A stretch of 64,000 bases of DNA from Agrypnia vestita (taxonomy: Eukaryota; Arthropoda; Insecta; Trichoptera; Phryganeidae), in contig JADDOH010007938.1 of NCBI GenBank assembly GCA_016648135.1, positions 42,870 through 106,869 of the forward strand, written 5' to 3'. This document shows, piece after piece, positions 46,857 to 57,734 of the stretch (the first letter of the stretch is position 1; every line of letters starts with the position of its first letter). Position numbers and translations under genes: made by a program. The notes beneath the pieces were generated by a model that was not told the origin of the DNA, did not search any database, and was given only the letters and a program-made list of their open reading frames with translations.

Positions 46857-48527
46857 TTAATACTGTGATAACAATCTTTTTGCCGCTGATGAGAATGAGA
46901 CGTATGATTCATCGAAGAAGTTGATATCAACACAGTGGCTATTCACCAGATTGGCAATCCTATTTCTTGGGCCATTGTACACGTAACTTTTTGTGGATTT
47001 AGTGGTTTCTAACAATCTACGCACTCTTAGATCCGGCCTAGCAGTGATAATGCCAAATTGTTCCAGGATCTCGGGCGAGTCTATCTGTCCGTTGACAGAT
47101 TTGTAGAAGAAGGTCAGATCAGACAATTGTCTTCGAGTGATTAGTTTGCTGATTCTAAATCTGTTATATACGGTCTCAATATCTCCTGGTGATCGTGTAC
47201 GATAGGCGATGCATTTACATAGTTTGCGTTGTATTCTTTCGAGCTGATTGATTAGTTTATTGGTATACGGCGACCAAATGACAGAACAGTATTCTAAAAT
47301 CGGTCTCACAAGACTGTCGAATAGTCGTACCAGCGTGTAGACATTGCTGAAGTCCTTCCCAGCTCTAATGATGTAACCAAGAGTCTTGAAAGCTTGTGAC
47401 GCAACTTTCTCCACGTGGCTTGAGAAATTCAGTTTATGGTCCACAATAACGCCAAGGTCCTTTGCCGAGGTGACTATCGGGAGATGATGTCCATCAATGA
47501 GATAATTAGCCTGATATTGATTTCGTGATCTAGAGAATGACATTACTGAGCATTTACCGATATTTAACATTAGTTTGTTTTTAGTACACCACCTGTGGAG
47601 TTCATTGAGATCGTGCTGAAGAATTTCTAAGTCTTGGTCATTCATGATTCTTCTGAAAATTTTCATGTCATCTGCATATAGTAGGTAATCGGATAGTAAA
47701 TTGTCTGCGATGTCATTGATGAAAATATTAAAGAGAATCGGACCAAGATGTGACCCTTGAGGGACACCAGAGCATACTTCATACTCTTCAGAGATAAATC
47801 CATTAACTCTGACTTGTAGGAATCTGCCAGTTAGATACGAATGGAACCACTCTAATGCTGTGCCTCTCACACCATACAGACCGAGCTTGTCAATCAGGAT
47901 TCCGTGGTCTACCATGTCGAAAGCCTTACTGAAATCTGTGTAGATAGCATGTACATCCACCCCCTGGTTCAGAGCATTGAGTATGTAGTTAATGTATAGA
48001 TACAGATTCGTTGTTGTAGATCTGCCACCGAAGAAGCCATGCTGCTTTGTAGTAATTATATTTTTGAATGCAAATGTAAGTTGAGGAAGAATTAGTTTCT
48101 CGAAAAGCTTTGACATGGCAACTTGTATACATATCGGGCGGTAGTTAGTTACCTCAGACCTAGTACCAGATTTGTGAATTGGGCTTATGAACGAGAGTTT
48201 CCATGCCGAGGGAAAGACTCCAAGCTGTAGTGATTTGCTGAATATATGCGTTATGGGCTCGCAGAGACCGGCTGCACAATTCCTTAGGAAGAGATTCGGT
48301 ACACCGTCGGGCCCAGATCCTTTGCTGACCTTCAGGCTCGTTAGCTGTTTAAAGACGTTATCAAAGGTGATGCTAAATTCCGATAAGTTAGCATCTTTGA
48401 CGCTTCGAGTACTAGTATTATGGTCCGCTGGGGCAGCGTTGTTAATAGTATAGATACTTCTGAAGTATGATGCAAAGAGGTTACTTATTTCACCACCATT
48501 AACAGCTGTTTTCTCATTCCAAGACAT
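46857..48527 (-). CDS. LINE reverse transcriptase (ORF2 C-terminal part)
   Basis: Non-LTR reverse transcriptase that copies LINE RNA at a nicked target. The 556-codon frame contains KGSGPDGVPNLFL (finger), YRPI near 125, YTDFSKAFDMVDH (about 198, first catalytic Asp), SGVPQGSHLGPILFN (about 250) and LLYADDMKIF (about 282, catalytic YADD). The C-terminal region includes PILEYCSVIWSP and RIQRKLCKCIAYR. All motifs are intact. The frame overlaps the endonuclease frame by 43 nt in another phase, meaning one indel near 48527-48545 splits what should be a single ORF2. The first Met (MSWNEKTAVNG) is not the true start. Confidence 0.93.
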   Translation of the reverse strand: MSWNEKTAVNGGEISNLFASYFRSIYTINNAAPADHNTSTRSVKDANLSEFSITFDNVFKQLTSLKVSKGSGPDGVPNLFLRNCAAGLCEPITHIFSKSLQLGVFPSAWKLSFISPIHKSGTRSEVTNYRPICIQVAMSKLFEKLILPQLTFAFKNIITTKQHGFFGGRSTTTNLYLYINYILNALNQGVDVHAIYTDFSKAFDMVDHGILIDKLGLYGVRGTALEWFHSYLTGRFLQVRVNGFISEEYEVCSGVPQGSHLGPILFNIFINDIADNLLSDYLLYADDMKIFRRIMNDQDLEILQHDLNELHRWCTKNKLMLNIGKCSVMSFSRSRNQYQANYLIDGHHLPIVTSAKDLGVIVDHKLNFSSHVEKVASQAFKTLGYIIRAGKDFSNVYTLVRLFDSLVRPILEYCSVIWSPYTNKLINQLERIQRKLCKCIAYRTRSPGDIETVYNRFRISKLITRRQLSDLTFFYKSVNGQIDSPEILEQFGIITARPDLRVRRLLETTKSTKSYVYNGPRNRIANLVNSHCVDINFFDESYVSFSSAAKRLLSQY

Positions 48528-49693
48528 GTGAATGGAATGTCAAGGTTATTACGACGCTTGTTTTTCACAAATTTCCAGAACTGGCTAGCATCGGTCTCCA
48601 TCAGGGACTCCATCCTGGTAACATAGTTCCTGTAGCAGCTGGCACTGAGTTTTTTGCACTCCAATCTCAGCTTCTTGAATCGGATATATGCTGGTTTTGT
48701 GTGTGTTCTCTTGTAGTGCGCGTGTGCCTCTTTTTTTTGCCTAACTTTATTTATGAGTTCTTTTGAGAACCAACACGGGTAGTCGCTGGTTTTCTTTGAG
48801 AAGACTGGAACATGGTACTCAATGCATTCATTGATTTTCTCATAAAACCACTTAACTTTATCATCAACGGTGTCAATCATGTATAACTCAATCCAGTTGG
48901 TCCTAAGGAAGAATCTGTTGATTGCTACATAGTCAGCACGTCCAAATGCGTAGGTTGGTGGGCTATGTGGTTTTAAGTTGGCCTTGCTACTAACGTAAAC
49001 GTGCAAGGCAGGGTGGTGTTCATCCTCGTCAATTATAGGGTGTGATTTCTCTGGTTTCACGTAGAAATTACTGAAGCATAAGTCGAGGAGATGATCGTAG
49101 GAGTTCCGTACTTCGTTCATTTGCATGCATCCAGTGAGGAGTAGTTCGTTGTAGATGAGATTTTCGCAGTCATCTGGTGGAAGGCTACTAGGGATATTGT
49201 AGTCGCCTACAATGAGCATCTTGGAGTTGGGGTATTTAGCTTGAATAGATGAGATTGTGTTGGTGTGTTTAGCATAGATGTCGGTCGTTGAGTGCGGTGG
49301 TATGTAGATACATCCAACTATGACATCGCCGTCTGTACATTTTATTTTAACAAAAATTTGTTCGATGTTTTTAATGTTGATCGATAGTAGCTCGGCTGAT
49401 ATGCTGCGCTTGACAGCAATAAATACTCCACCTCCTCTGCTGTAAATACTTGTATTGATATCCCTATCCTTTCTAAATATTGCAAATGTGTCATTAATTA
49501 CTTCACCATCAGCTATAGAAGAGTTTAACCAAGACTCACTAACACAGATTATATCACTATTGTTACTTGCAGAAGAGGTTAAAAAACTATTTAGTTTAGT
49601 TCTAAGACCTCTTGTGTTTTGATAATAAATTTGTAAATTATTTTTCTTTGTGCATCGTTTTTGATTTTGGTGGGCGAAATGTATGTTTGTCAA
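48485..49693 (-). CDS. LINE AP endonuclease (ORF2 N-terminal part)
   Basis: Endonuclease/exonuclease/phosphatase-fold nuclease that nicks the target DNA. Motifs in order are IYYQNTRGLRTK (Asn), ICVSESWLNSS (catalytic Glu), YSRGGGVFIAV, IYIPPHS, LIVGDYNIP (Asp/Asn), HLLDLCFSN and DEDEHHPALHV (catalytic His). A linker with PCWFSKELINKVRQKKEAH leads to the reverse transcriptase. The frame ends by frameshift (FTCLGMRKQLLMVVK) where the other frame reads HMSWNEKTAVNGG. Confidence 0.92.
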   Translation of the reverse strand: MTNIHFAHQNQKRCTKKNNLQIYYQNTRGLRTKLNSFLTSSASNNSDIICVSESWLNSSIADGEVINDTFAIFRKDRDINTSIYSRGGGVFIAVKRSISAELLSINIKNIEQIFVKIKCTDGDVIVGCIYIPPHSTTDIYAKHTNTISSIQAKYPNSKMLIVGDYNIPSSLPPDDCENLIYNELLLTGCMQMNEVRNSYDHLLDLCFSNFYVKPEKSHPIIDEDEHHPALHVYVSSKANLKPHSPPTYAFGRADYVAINRFFLRTNWIELYMIDTVDDKVKWFYEKINECIEYHVPVFSKKTSDYPCWFSKELINKVRQKKEAHAHYKRTHTKPAYIRFKKLRLECKKLSASCYRNYVTRMESLMETDASQFWKFVKNKRRNNLDIPFTCLGMRKQLLMVVK

Positions 49694-50246
49694 CTATTTT
49701 TGGAATTCCATTGACGTATTTAATGGTCTTGTTTATGTCTCCATTGTCCACCAGAGCGTTTAATTCAGATCTCAGCTCCTGAAGGTGCTTCTGTTGTGCT
49801 GGTGTAAGGTATTGTTTGAAGATCACTCTAGATCCTTCCGACGGTTTTGTTTTCAATAAAGTCCTCGCTTCATTAGCAGATGGAGTTTCAAGTAGTAGGG
49901 GTCGGGTCTTCCCCTCTGCTGCCTTGCCAAGTCGACGTAGTTTCATGTTAGGTACAGAGTCAGATACCTCCTGAGGAATTATCGTAGAAAGCCTGTCACG
50001 GTCGTCTTGGAGCCGGTCAGCGCCGGCAAGCTTTTCTGATTCCGGGACGTTTAAAGCAATAACCTTAGTTTCACACTTCTGCCTCTCGTAGATTTCAGAA
50101 ATAATACCGTCAGGTGTGACTGGTATGACACCACCTGCGTTAACTTTATCTTCTACCGCACTGATTCTTTTGCTCAGTTGCGTGTATTGCTTGGCAGCTG
50201 TTTTAGTGCTGTCGTAATGTGCTAATACCAGCGACACTGGACTCAA
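49638..50246 (-). CDS. LINE ORF1-like protein, 5' incomplete
   Basis: Shows the pattern of LINE ORF1 nucleic-acid-binding proteins: a predicted helical stretch (QYTQLSKRISAVEDKVNAG), a central region VIALNVPESE..DRDRLSTIIP, MKLRRLGKAAEGKTRPLLLE and SRVIFKQYLTPAQQKHLQEL, and a C-terminal KYVNGIPKIV. It overlaps the start of ORF2 by 56 nt. The frame begins at a TTG; upstream a different frame (KKYLAPFTKRMENLESSVAG) fits better, suggesting an indel near 50200. Confidence 0.78.
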   Translation of the reverse strand: MSPVSLVLAHYDSTKTAAKQYTQLSKRISAVEDKVNAGGVIPVTPDGIISEIYERQKCETKVIALNVPESEKLAGADRLQDDRDRLSTIIPQEVSDSVPNMKLRRLGKAAEGKTRPLLLETPSANEARTLLKTKPSEGSRVIFKQYLTPAQQKHLQELRSELNALVDNGDINKTIKYVNGIPKIVDKHTFRPPKSKTMHKEK

Positions 50247-50270
50247 GGTTCTCCATTCTTTTTGTGAAAG

Positions 50271-50992
50271 GAGCTAGGTATTTCTTAAAAAGATGTTTTA
50301 TAATAGATAAACTGAAAAAAGGATACGGGCGTATCCATATATGTATATGAATTGTTCAGTAATCAAGAAAAACGTTTTAAATATTTCCCTTAAACATTTT
50401 CCTGTTTTTTATTATTTTACTTGATACATATTAAGGATGTGTTAAAATTTACATATCAGTTTTAAAGATTTTCTTTGTTGTTTCCGCAATATAAAGATAT
50501 ATTTATTGAATAGTGGCGGTTTTGCAACCGAACGAACGCGAGGGATGGATGCTGAGTTAACTCTGCGAGCATTACTGCAATTGCAAATTAAACAAAAAAT
50601 ATATTATTAGGTAAGTATTTTATTTGTGATTAACAATAGAGCCAAAAATATTTTAAGAATTAAAATTTACTCAATGTTTTATGTAAGAAATATCAATTAA
50701 ATATATTAAAGAAAATATGTAATAACTGATTATAATTAACCAAGAACAATGGAAACAAAATATTTTTAGAATTAACAATAATTCCGTGTAAATTCTCCGG
50801 ACCAACACTACAATACCAAATTTAACAATATAATATTTTTTTAAATAGGTAATTATTTTATCAGTGATTTATAGAGTTTATAAAAATATTTTTATGATTC
50901 AAAATTAATCTTTGAGTACAATAACTAAATAACATAGGCACATAGTTTAAGTTAAAAACAATATCATAAGAGTGAAGAAATGAAATCATACC
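50271..50992. other. No recognised feature
   Basis: AT-rich flank of the LINE. Confidence 0.4.
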
Positions 50993-51487
50993 TATACGGG
51001 TGTCTCATAGCTAGTAGTAAAAAATTTACAGGTGGATTTCTGCTTTAATAATGAGTTGAAAATGTTCAAGCCAACCATGATCAATATCAATAGTTATGGA
51101 GATATGCAATATCAAATTACGCATTTTTTTTTTCAATATTTCTTACTTTTTTTTGCAAAACGTATTATACTATAAATACTATACTAATACTAACTATAAA
51201 AAATTCTATTTTAAATTTTTGCAAGGTTTTTTTCATTTTATTTGACTTGTATTAAAGCGAATGAATTTTTCATAATTGATATAAGTTACTTTAATGATAG
51301 TTCAACTTTTTTTTGTAAAAAATAAGTTCGAAATATTGAAAAAAATAAAAATTTTGACATTGAAATATCTCCATTATCCAGAATTATCGATATTAGGTCA
51401 TGGTTGCTTGAACATTTTCGACTCGTTATCAAGGCAGGAATCCACCTGCAATGTTTTTGCTACTAGCTATGAGACGCCCTGTATATA
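50993..51487. mobile_element. Fold-back element P, copy 3
   Basis: Starts TATACGGGTGTCTCATAGC and ends ATGAGACGCCCTGTATATA. Both arms carry the CAATATTT and GAATGAATTTTTCAT blocks. A further degenerate half-copy follows at about 51600-51750. Confidence 0.8.
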
Positions 51488-52086
51488 CAAAAAAATATAT
51501 CTTTCTATTCAATTAAATTTGTTTTATATAAAAGAAAATGATTTTTTTATATTCCGTATAAAACTCGGTAGTCCAAAGTTTCACAGAAAATAAATCAGTT
51601 TAAAAAAAATCATTTGAAAAAAAGTGCAAGCTTTGAAGTCGCTTACCTCTGTAACTAGTGACATTTTGCACTAAGCCTAACGAGTATTTTCTATTCAAAA
51701 TTGAATAAAGGGAACTCCCCCATAGTTTTTTTTACTAGTTACGAGACATGAAAGAGAAGTTCCATATCTTATTTCGACTTCGAATTCCAAATTAAAATGA
51801 AGGTCATATTAAATTTATCACTTTTTTTACAAAATTATCTATCCATTTTTTATTTTTCCTTGATATTGCTTTTTGTCGATTGTTTTTTCTTTTGTTTGGC
51901 TGTCTACGAACAAGGAAAAAATGAAAATTCAGATTCACCGTTGATTTATAAGCATGCTCAATTGATTTGCAAGTAGAAAGGGTATCTTTTGAGCATGTGT
52001 GAACAGGTTATGAGCATGCTCATGCCATTAATAGTAATACAGGAATTAGAATCATACATAAAAATGGAATATGTAATAGACTAGAC
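51488..52086. other. Repeat-derived DNA
   Basis: Contains the half-copy of element P and, at 51945-52030, GATTTATAAGCATGCTC and GTGAACAGGTTATGAGCATG, related to the hAT-like element at 15033-15750. Confidence 0.5.
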
Positions 52087-52802
52087 CAGTGTTTCCCAAA
52101 CTATGGGTCGCGACCCACTGGTGGGGTCGCAGTCACAATACCGCGCAACATGTCTTGTCCGGGTCATGTCATGTTTATTGCAGAAAACGAAGTGCAACCA
52201 GGTGTCAATGTAGTGTCTGCATTGTCACTCATTTAACAGAGTTGAAAAATAACTTTAACGCTTACTTTGAAGAAGGGATCAAAAAGTTCGAAAGGATAAA
52301 CTGTATTTGTAATCCATTTCAAGACAACATACCAACTGAAATGTCAACAAAAGCAAGTGAAGAGCTTATTGATTTATTGGAAGATACGTCGTTAAAAATA
52401 CTTTTAATCGCAAGCAATTAGCAAAATTCTGGCTTTTAGTTGCTGACATTTATCCCTGCTTGTCTGACAAAGCCATGAAAGTCCTCCTTCCCTTCACCAC
52501 CTCATACTTATGTGAAGTGGGATTTTCTGTCATGGTTTCTATTGAGACTAAATACATAAATAAATTAGACGCTAATGCTGCTATGACAAGAAATAGGCAA
52601 TAAATGCATCCTTCCCATTAAAATGTCACATAACAATATTTTTCGTAATGAAAAATTTTGATTGTATTTGAACATTTTTCTTAATTGAACAGTCTTTCGC
52701 ATAGTTACAATATGTATTGGGAATATGTGAGACAGGAGGTCGGTCCCGAAAATTTAATTTTTTTTTGGTGGGTCGCGGTCCTGTCAACTTTGGGAACCAC
52801 TG
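52087..52802 (+). mobile_element. Internally deleted hAT transposon
   Basis: 716 bp with ends CAGTGTTTCCCAAACTATGG and (reverse) CAGTGGTTCCCAAAGTTGAC, flanked by 8-bp gactagac (52079-52086) and gactagaa (52803-52810), one mismatch. It carries remnants of a ZBED/SCAND3-like hAT transposase. Confidence 0.9.
52222..52605 (+). pseudogene. hAT transposase C-terminal remnant
   Basis: One frame reads LTELKNNFNAYFEEGIKKFE and NPFQDNIPTEMSTKASEELI before a stop; the next gives SDKAMKVLLPFTTSYLCEVG and IETKYINKLDANAAM. The second piece is the hAT C-terminal dimerisation segment (LPF..TYLCExGFS...IKTKxRNRL). The BED finger and catalytic core are missing. Confidence 0.78.
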
Positions 52803-52918
52803 GACTAGAATATTTAGAGGCATTAGAGATTAGAGTCAAAGTCATTAATATGAACGACCAAATCATAAATAATCAATTAAATTTATTTTTTAGTCTTACT
52901 TTAAATATGTTCCCCTTA

Positions 52919-53063
52919 GGGCCAGTTGTTTCAAGTTGGATTAAAGTAAGCGTTCTTTTAAAGCATAGATTTTTACGTTCTCCACCAATCAGACGATCCG
53001 TTTTCGTAAAAATCTATGCTTTGATCGACCGCTTACTTTGATCGAACTTGAAACAACCGGGCC
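52919..53063. mobile_element. PIF-type MITE, well-preserved palindrome
   Basis: 145 bp with ends GGGCCAGTTGTTTCAAGTTG / GGCCCGGTTGTTTCAAGTTC and TTA duplications (52916-52918, 53064-53066). Inner arms AAAGCATAGATTTTTACG / CGTAAAAATCTATGCTTT are exact. Confidence 0.88.
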
Positions 53064-53326
53064 TTAGGCAACAATACTCCCTGCCCCCTCCCCCTATCTA
53101 CTGCCTGTTGGTGCTCTGTCCTGTCACAATGTTTTGTAACTAGTATACAGTCCCATATTATTTATATTTAGTATTGATTTTTTTTCAATATTATCTTATA
53201 TAGTTTATAAAGTGAATAATATTTTGTAATAGTGTAACTTACAATTGTAAAAATGAACCTAAAGACAAACGTCTTTTTAGTCGTTTTGTGGGACTAAATA
53301 TTATAAAATGTTAAGAAAATAAATAG

Positions 53327-53569
53327 AAAAAAAAAAATTATATATGTACATATAATACGCCAGATTTTGTGCCAGTAAATCGAGTATTTGAACACATAAT
53401 TAATCGACACCTATTCAACGCTTTTTGCAATAAAAAATACCTAGTTGACCAAACGAACAAAATGATATGTGTATGTGATCTTGTTCGAGAAAAAGCGGCA
53501 AACAAAAAAATAAAGGTCCCTAGACTGAAGAAACCACCAGAAAAACAAATTGAAGTATGCACAGTGTGA
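53327..53569 (+). other. Unassigned open frame, possible exon
   Basis: The plus frame reads TPDFVPVNRVFEHIINRHLF, then NAFCNKKYLVDQTNKMICVC and DLVREKAANKKIKVPRLKKP, then stops. The composition looks protein-like. No upstream ATG is in frame and a CCAG|T acceptor-like site is near 53375. No family is recognised. It could be a last exon or transposon piece. Confidence 0.35.
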
Positions 53570-53579
53570 CAAACTGTTT

Positions 53580-54234
53580 ACAAATATACAAAAAAAAATT
53601 AATTAAGAATGAATATCAATATAATATTTTTGCAATTAGAAATTAACAGGAAAAATATTAAATTCCTCTGAAAGTGTGAGTTTAAATAATAAATAAATTT
53701 ATCGATAATACTTTAATACATTACTGTAATACGTAAGTTAAAAAAATAAATAAGTTAATAATATATTCAATGGAAGCAAGTATCATATACATATATGTAT
53801 CTTATAAATTTTAATAGCGGTAACCCTATTTCATTTATGAAGAGCAATCTTTCCAAACCTTGATTCCTCAACTAAAATTCCTATACCTTCAACGAGCGAA
53901 ATAATGCGTACGTTGGAGCAGAAGGCGGAAAATTGCATATGATGAGTATAGCGGAAAAATAATCCAAATTAATAACGATAGACAATACCACGGAACTACC
54001 TAGGATTCAGACGACATTACCCAGACAAGGAAGACGATACCTCATCAAGGAGTCTACAAAATGCGGCTTCAGATGACACAACCCTATTTAGGTGCAGATG
54101 GAGCTACCCCAACAAGAAAACAATTTTCAGTGAAATAATTGAATTTGAACAGTGAATTGAAATATTATAAGTGGATACACCTGAGTGGGAAATTTAATTT
54201 GCGGGATATTTGATTAGAATATTTTATTAAAAAG
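53580..54234. other. No recognised feature
   Basis: AT-rich; nothing supported. Confidence 0.4.
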
Positions 54235-54510
54235 GTTCACATTAATTCCCATAGATGGCTATATACTTATAACAAAAATGTTTTATATAAAATCTCATAG
54301 ATGGTGGCCGTACATTCGCATTCTCTATTCTGTGGCATGTTTTAACAAATAAAAATGAATATCGACTAGCGAGGAGTCCGCTCTATACTAAGTACTACAT
54401 TATACTCCAATTCACATGTTTTTCATCGCACCATATCCTACAAACACCTTTTGAACTGAACACAAAAAGACAAAAACCAACATTCAGGTTTCGAGCGCAC
54501 TTCAAAGGAA
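54235..54510. repeat. Duplicated block, copy B
   Basis: Counterpart of 34090-34400; ends about 130 bp upstream of the orphan MADF exon. Either a shared promoter segment or a dispersed repeat. Confidence 0.72.
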
Positions 54511-54638
54511 TCATGGCGTAGCGTGGCCGGCGCCGGCGGCGGTGTTCACACAGTTGCCCATTATTCAGTTCGTCACCGTCCGCCGAGGGGGTTGTGTGTT
54601 TATCGTTTTGTGGTATCTTTCGTTCTGAGATCGCCGAA

Positions 54639-54746
54639 ATGTCGCTATTGTGGAGCAATCAAAAGACATTCAAGTTTATTGAATTGTATCAATCTGAGCC
54701 TGCAATTTGGAACACAAAAAGTGTACTGCATAAGGATAAGATTAAG
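54639..54746 (+). pseudogene. Orphan duplicate of MADF-BESS exon 1
   Basis: 108 nt, the same length as 38066-38173, encoding MSLLWSNQKTFKFIELYQSE then PAIWNTKSVLHKDKIK, about 70% identical to the parent exon, with donor AAG|GTATGC conserved. The 5' flank is also related and more GC-rich (GGCCGGCGCCGGCGGCGGTG at about 54525). No exon 2 or 3 counterpart was found downstream to the window end. It may be a relic or a first exon whose partners lie beyond the window. Confidence 0.8.
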
Positions 54747-55769
54747 GTATGCTTGCATTTATTAGTAATGGACAGAAATTAATACAGTACACAATGAATG
54801 AATGCTTTAAACGAACTTTTATTTTAATCTAACTTGGCCCGAGGCCCGGTTGTATCAAATTTTGGTCACGGTAGAGTAAACTCGAGTTTTTAGTAATTTT
54901 CCAAAAATGGGTCGTTTCAACTTGGATCATTGTCAAATCTGTCAGAAAATTCTGAGCTAAAAAACGAGTTAAGGCTGCCATACACGCTCCGATACATTGC
55001 AGATCGGTACATCGTATCCCCATATAGCCCATACACGTTGCGTTATATCGTAGGAATCTTCAGTTGAAAATATGGCATCGTTACGAGATCATGCGTTGCG
55101 ATGACAGGGTTTTAACTTTATTTGAAATACGGTAAAAAAACGTGGAAAATGTTACAAGGAGTAGTTGCTGAAAAGAAAGTCATATCCAATAATAATAATT
55201 TAGATGTCCGTGCGTATTCCTAGAATTTAAAACGATTTAATTCCATTTTCAAAATTAGTATAATTTCAAAATGGTTATTAAAGAAAATGAAAATATTGTA
55301 TGCTTTTTTAATAAATAAAAAACTCTGAATTAGATTTTTTTATATTTCAGTTTAATGAAAATTAATAATATTAAGTGCGTCCATTACTGTATCACATTTG
55401 TCATTGGTATTAATCATTAATCAAAATATATAATTCTCTATGTAACAATGTCTGTCACCAAAGCTACCAGATGGCACAATTAATGATGAGTTGTATAAAA
55501 TGAGGTAAAAAAAGTATAATTATCTAATTTGCATCACTAACGTTATCAAGATGCTACGTTACTCCAGATAGCGTTGTTCTCACAGCCTTAACTGACGGTC
55601 GAAATATGTAATAAAAGTACGTCATTTTTAACCAGGTATAACTAGTTAATTTGTTAAATGAATTGAGAATATAAAGGCTTTTATAATTACTTGCGCATGA
55701 ATGAATCTGTTTGCTTAAAACTGCTTCAGATGGTTACACCCTTATTTCAGAAAAAGGATACTATTATGA
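54747..55769. other. Repeat fragments, no gene recognised
   Basis: A partial PIF-type MITE starts near 54838 (GAGGCCCGGTTGTATCAAA). The remainder is AT-rich. Confidence 0.4.
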
Positions 55770-56265
55770 GTGATGCTTTTCTCCACATCAAAGATATACA
55801 GCAAATTTTCGATTTCTTGCAATAGGGATATCATATACGGTATTGAAGCATGGACGCTAAAGGTGACTACTCTAAATCGCCTAGAGGCATTCGAAATGTG
55901 GATACATCGTAAAATGTTAAGGATATCTTGGACTGACATGATTAGTAATGTTGAAGTTTTACGTAGAGCAAATACAAACATACAGTTACTCAACATAGTA
56001 AAGCTCCGTAAAATTTCATACTTTGGTCATATAATGAGAGGCGAAAATACTCCATCCTTCAGCTCGTTATGAAGGGGAAGATTGAGGGTCGCAGAGAGGT
56101 CGGAAGGAGGCGGCATTCCTGGCTTCGAAACATCCGAGAGTGGACCGGGATAAGAAGCGTGGAAGAGCTGTTCCGCACTGCCCTGGACAGGGAAACTTTC
56201 TCCCAGACGATCGCCGACGTCGGGGGGACCCAACAGGGCAAACGAAGAAGAAGGGATATCATATG
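55770..56265 (+). pseudogene. RTE-type LINE 3' end, copy 2
   Basis: Reads YGIEAWTLKVTTLNRLEAFE, MWIHRKMLRISWTDMIS, NTNIQLLNIVKLRKISYFGH, then after a one-base slip GKIEGRREVGRRRHSWL, and LDRETFSQTIADVGGT, ending with GAAGAAGAA. It is 5'-truncated at about 55760. The shared 3' part is very close to 18320-18600, so both insertions are fairly recent. Confidence 0.82.
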
Positions 56266-56879
56266 AATACCTTGAATTCTCTACTATTATATTACCTCAA
56301 GCTCACGGTAATATTATTCCAGAGACATGTGAAGCCTTGTTTAAAGTTCTGCGAAAAGATTATCTGGAGGTACCTTATAAAACAGTTTTGTTTAAATCAT
56401 TAATTTATTTATGGTTAAATCTTTAAACAAAATAGGAATCAAAATAATAAATATATATTTTAAAAATTATAAATAATTACTTTACATTAATAATTTTTAT
56501 AAATATATTTTTATTGGCATCAGGCTCCAATTATTCAATAATAGAAATTTTTGGGTCGATCGTAATATCATTTATTCTGTACGTGCCAAAGATACGGTTC
56601 CAATTTATAAAACTTCGATAAATTCTTCGATTACTTTTCGATTATTACAACTCTTGCGACTTGTCATTTAAAAAAACACTGCACGTAACACGGTTGGGAG
56701 AGGTTTCTCCCTGTCACAGCTACGGCAGAACTGAGAGTAGCGATGCGCGATTTCGAGTTATCACGACACGATTATTGAATTTATTCGAATAACTCGAGAT
56801 ATTGTCAACATCGAATAACGAATAACTCGAGTAACGAATAATTAGCCACGAGTACTAATTCTACAACCAATAATTAATA
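56266..56879. other. No recognised gene
   Basis: AT-rich; TAACTCGAGATATT/ATAACTCGAGTAACG words near 56790-56840. Confidence 0.4.
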
Positions 56880-57255
56880 AACAGTAGAGTCAAAACGAAC
56901 TTTTGAAATCCCACCTCCCCGTCAGATTAGTGATGAAATTTTTGGTTTATGTATTTGGGAAGTCAATTTAGACAAATGAAGAAATTTTCGGAAACTGAAA
57001 CAACCTCCCCTCCCCACGGAATAGAAAAATATTGGGACTGAACCACAAAATGTACGGAAACTGAAACACCTCCCCCCCCCCTCGTGGATTGATTGAAGAA
57101 GTCTCTGGAAATTAACAACCCCATGGTTTTGAAAATGTTAGGATCGAATGACTAATTGGTCAGAAACTGAAACAACCCCTGCCCCCACGGATTTGAAAAT
57201 ATTTTTGTAGTAGTACACTATTCATGTAGTACTTCTTGTAGTAGATAACTTTTGA
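56880..57255. repeat. Dispersed repeat G, copy C (inverted, partial)
   Basis: Carries C-rich versions (ACACCTCCCCCCCCCCTCG at about 57066, CAACCCCTGCCCCCACGG) of the ACCATGGGGG units, with GAAACTGAAAC and TGTAGTAGTACACTA ends, opposite in orientation to 35265 and 37165. Confidence 0.72.
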
Positions 57256-57734
57256 AATCCACCCGTCAGATTTTTTTTTTTTGGAAGATGATGAAACAAA
57301 AGATTATGGAAATGTCTTGTAATCGCGAAACTTTTCCAATGATATATATCATGTTCTTATTGGTTTCTAGGCCAAAATGCCCGTTCTCCTTTGTTATTCT
57401 ATTTTCATTTTAAATTTTATAGGGTGACTATATTTCCCAGAACTCAATTTATTTAAGTTTAACCCTAGAATGCTAACCTACGTCGAATCAACGGGTATCG
57501 TAATGAAAAATAGCGGTCTCTGTTTAACGGTGAATCCGAATGTTTTGTCTTAGCTAGCCAACTCGGTCACCAGTGAGATCGCTGCAGTGGCACACGCATC
57601 GGGCAGATAAGTGTTATAGTTTTCGAGATACTTGAGCTTTGCCCGTCATTTCGACGGATGGTAGGCTTTACCGTTAGTTTTTTGGTTTGAGTGTGCGTGT
57701 ATATTTTTGACATAAGTTGTGTTCGTTATAGATT

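Larger units (their letters stand above)
46675..50270 (-). mobile_element. Nearly full-length CR1/Jockey-group LINE
   Basis: About 3.6 kb on the minus strand: ORF1-like protein (50246-49638), endonuclease (49693-48485), reverse transcriptase (48527-46857), then a 3' UTR of about 160 bp ending in a GCCGATTGGCG hairpin and (AATA)n at 46684-46720. The 5' end seems truncated or broken within ORF1. The youngest-looking LINE in the window. Confidence 0.88.
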
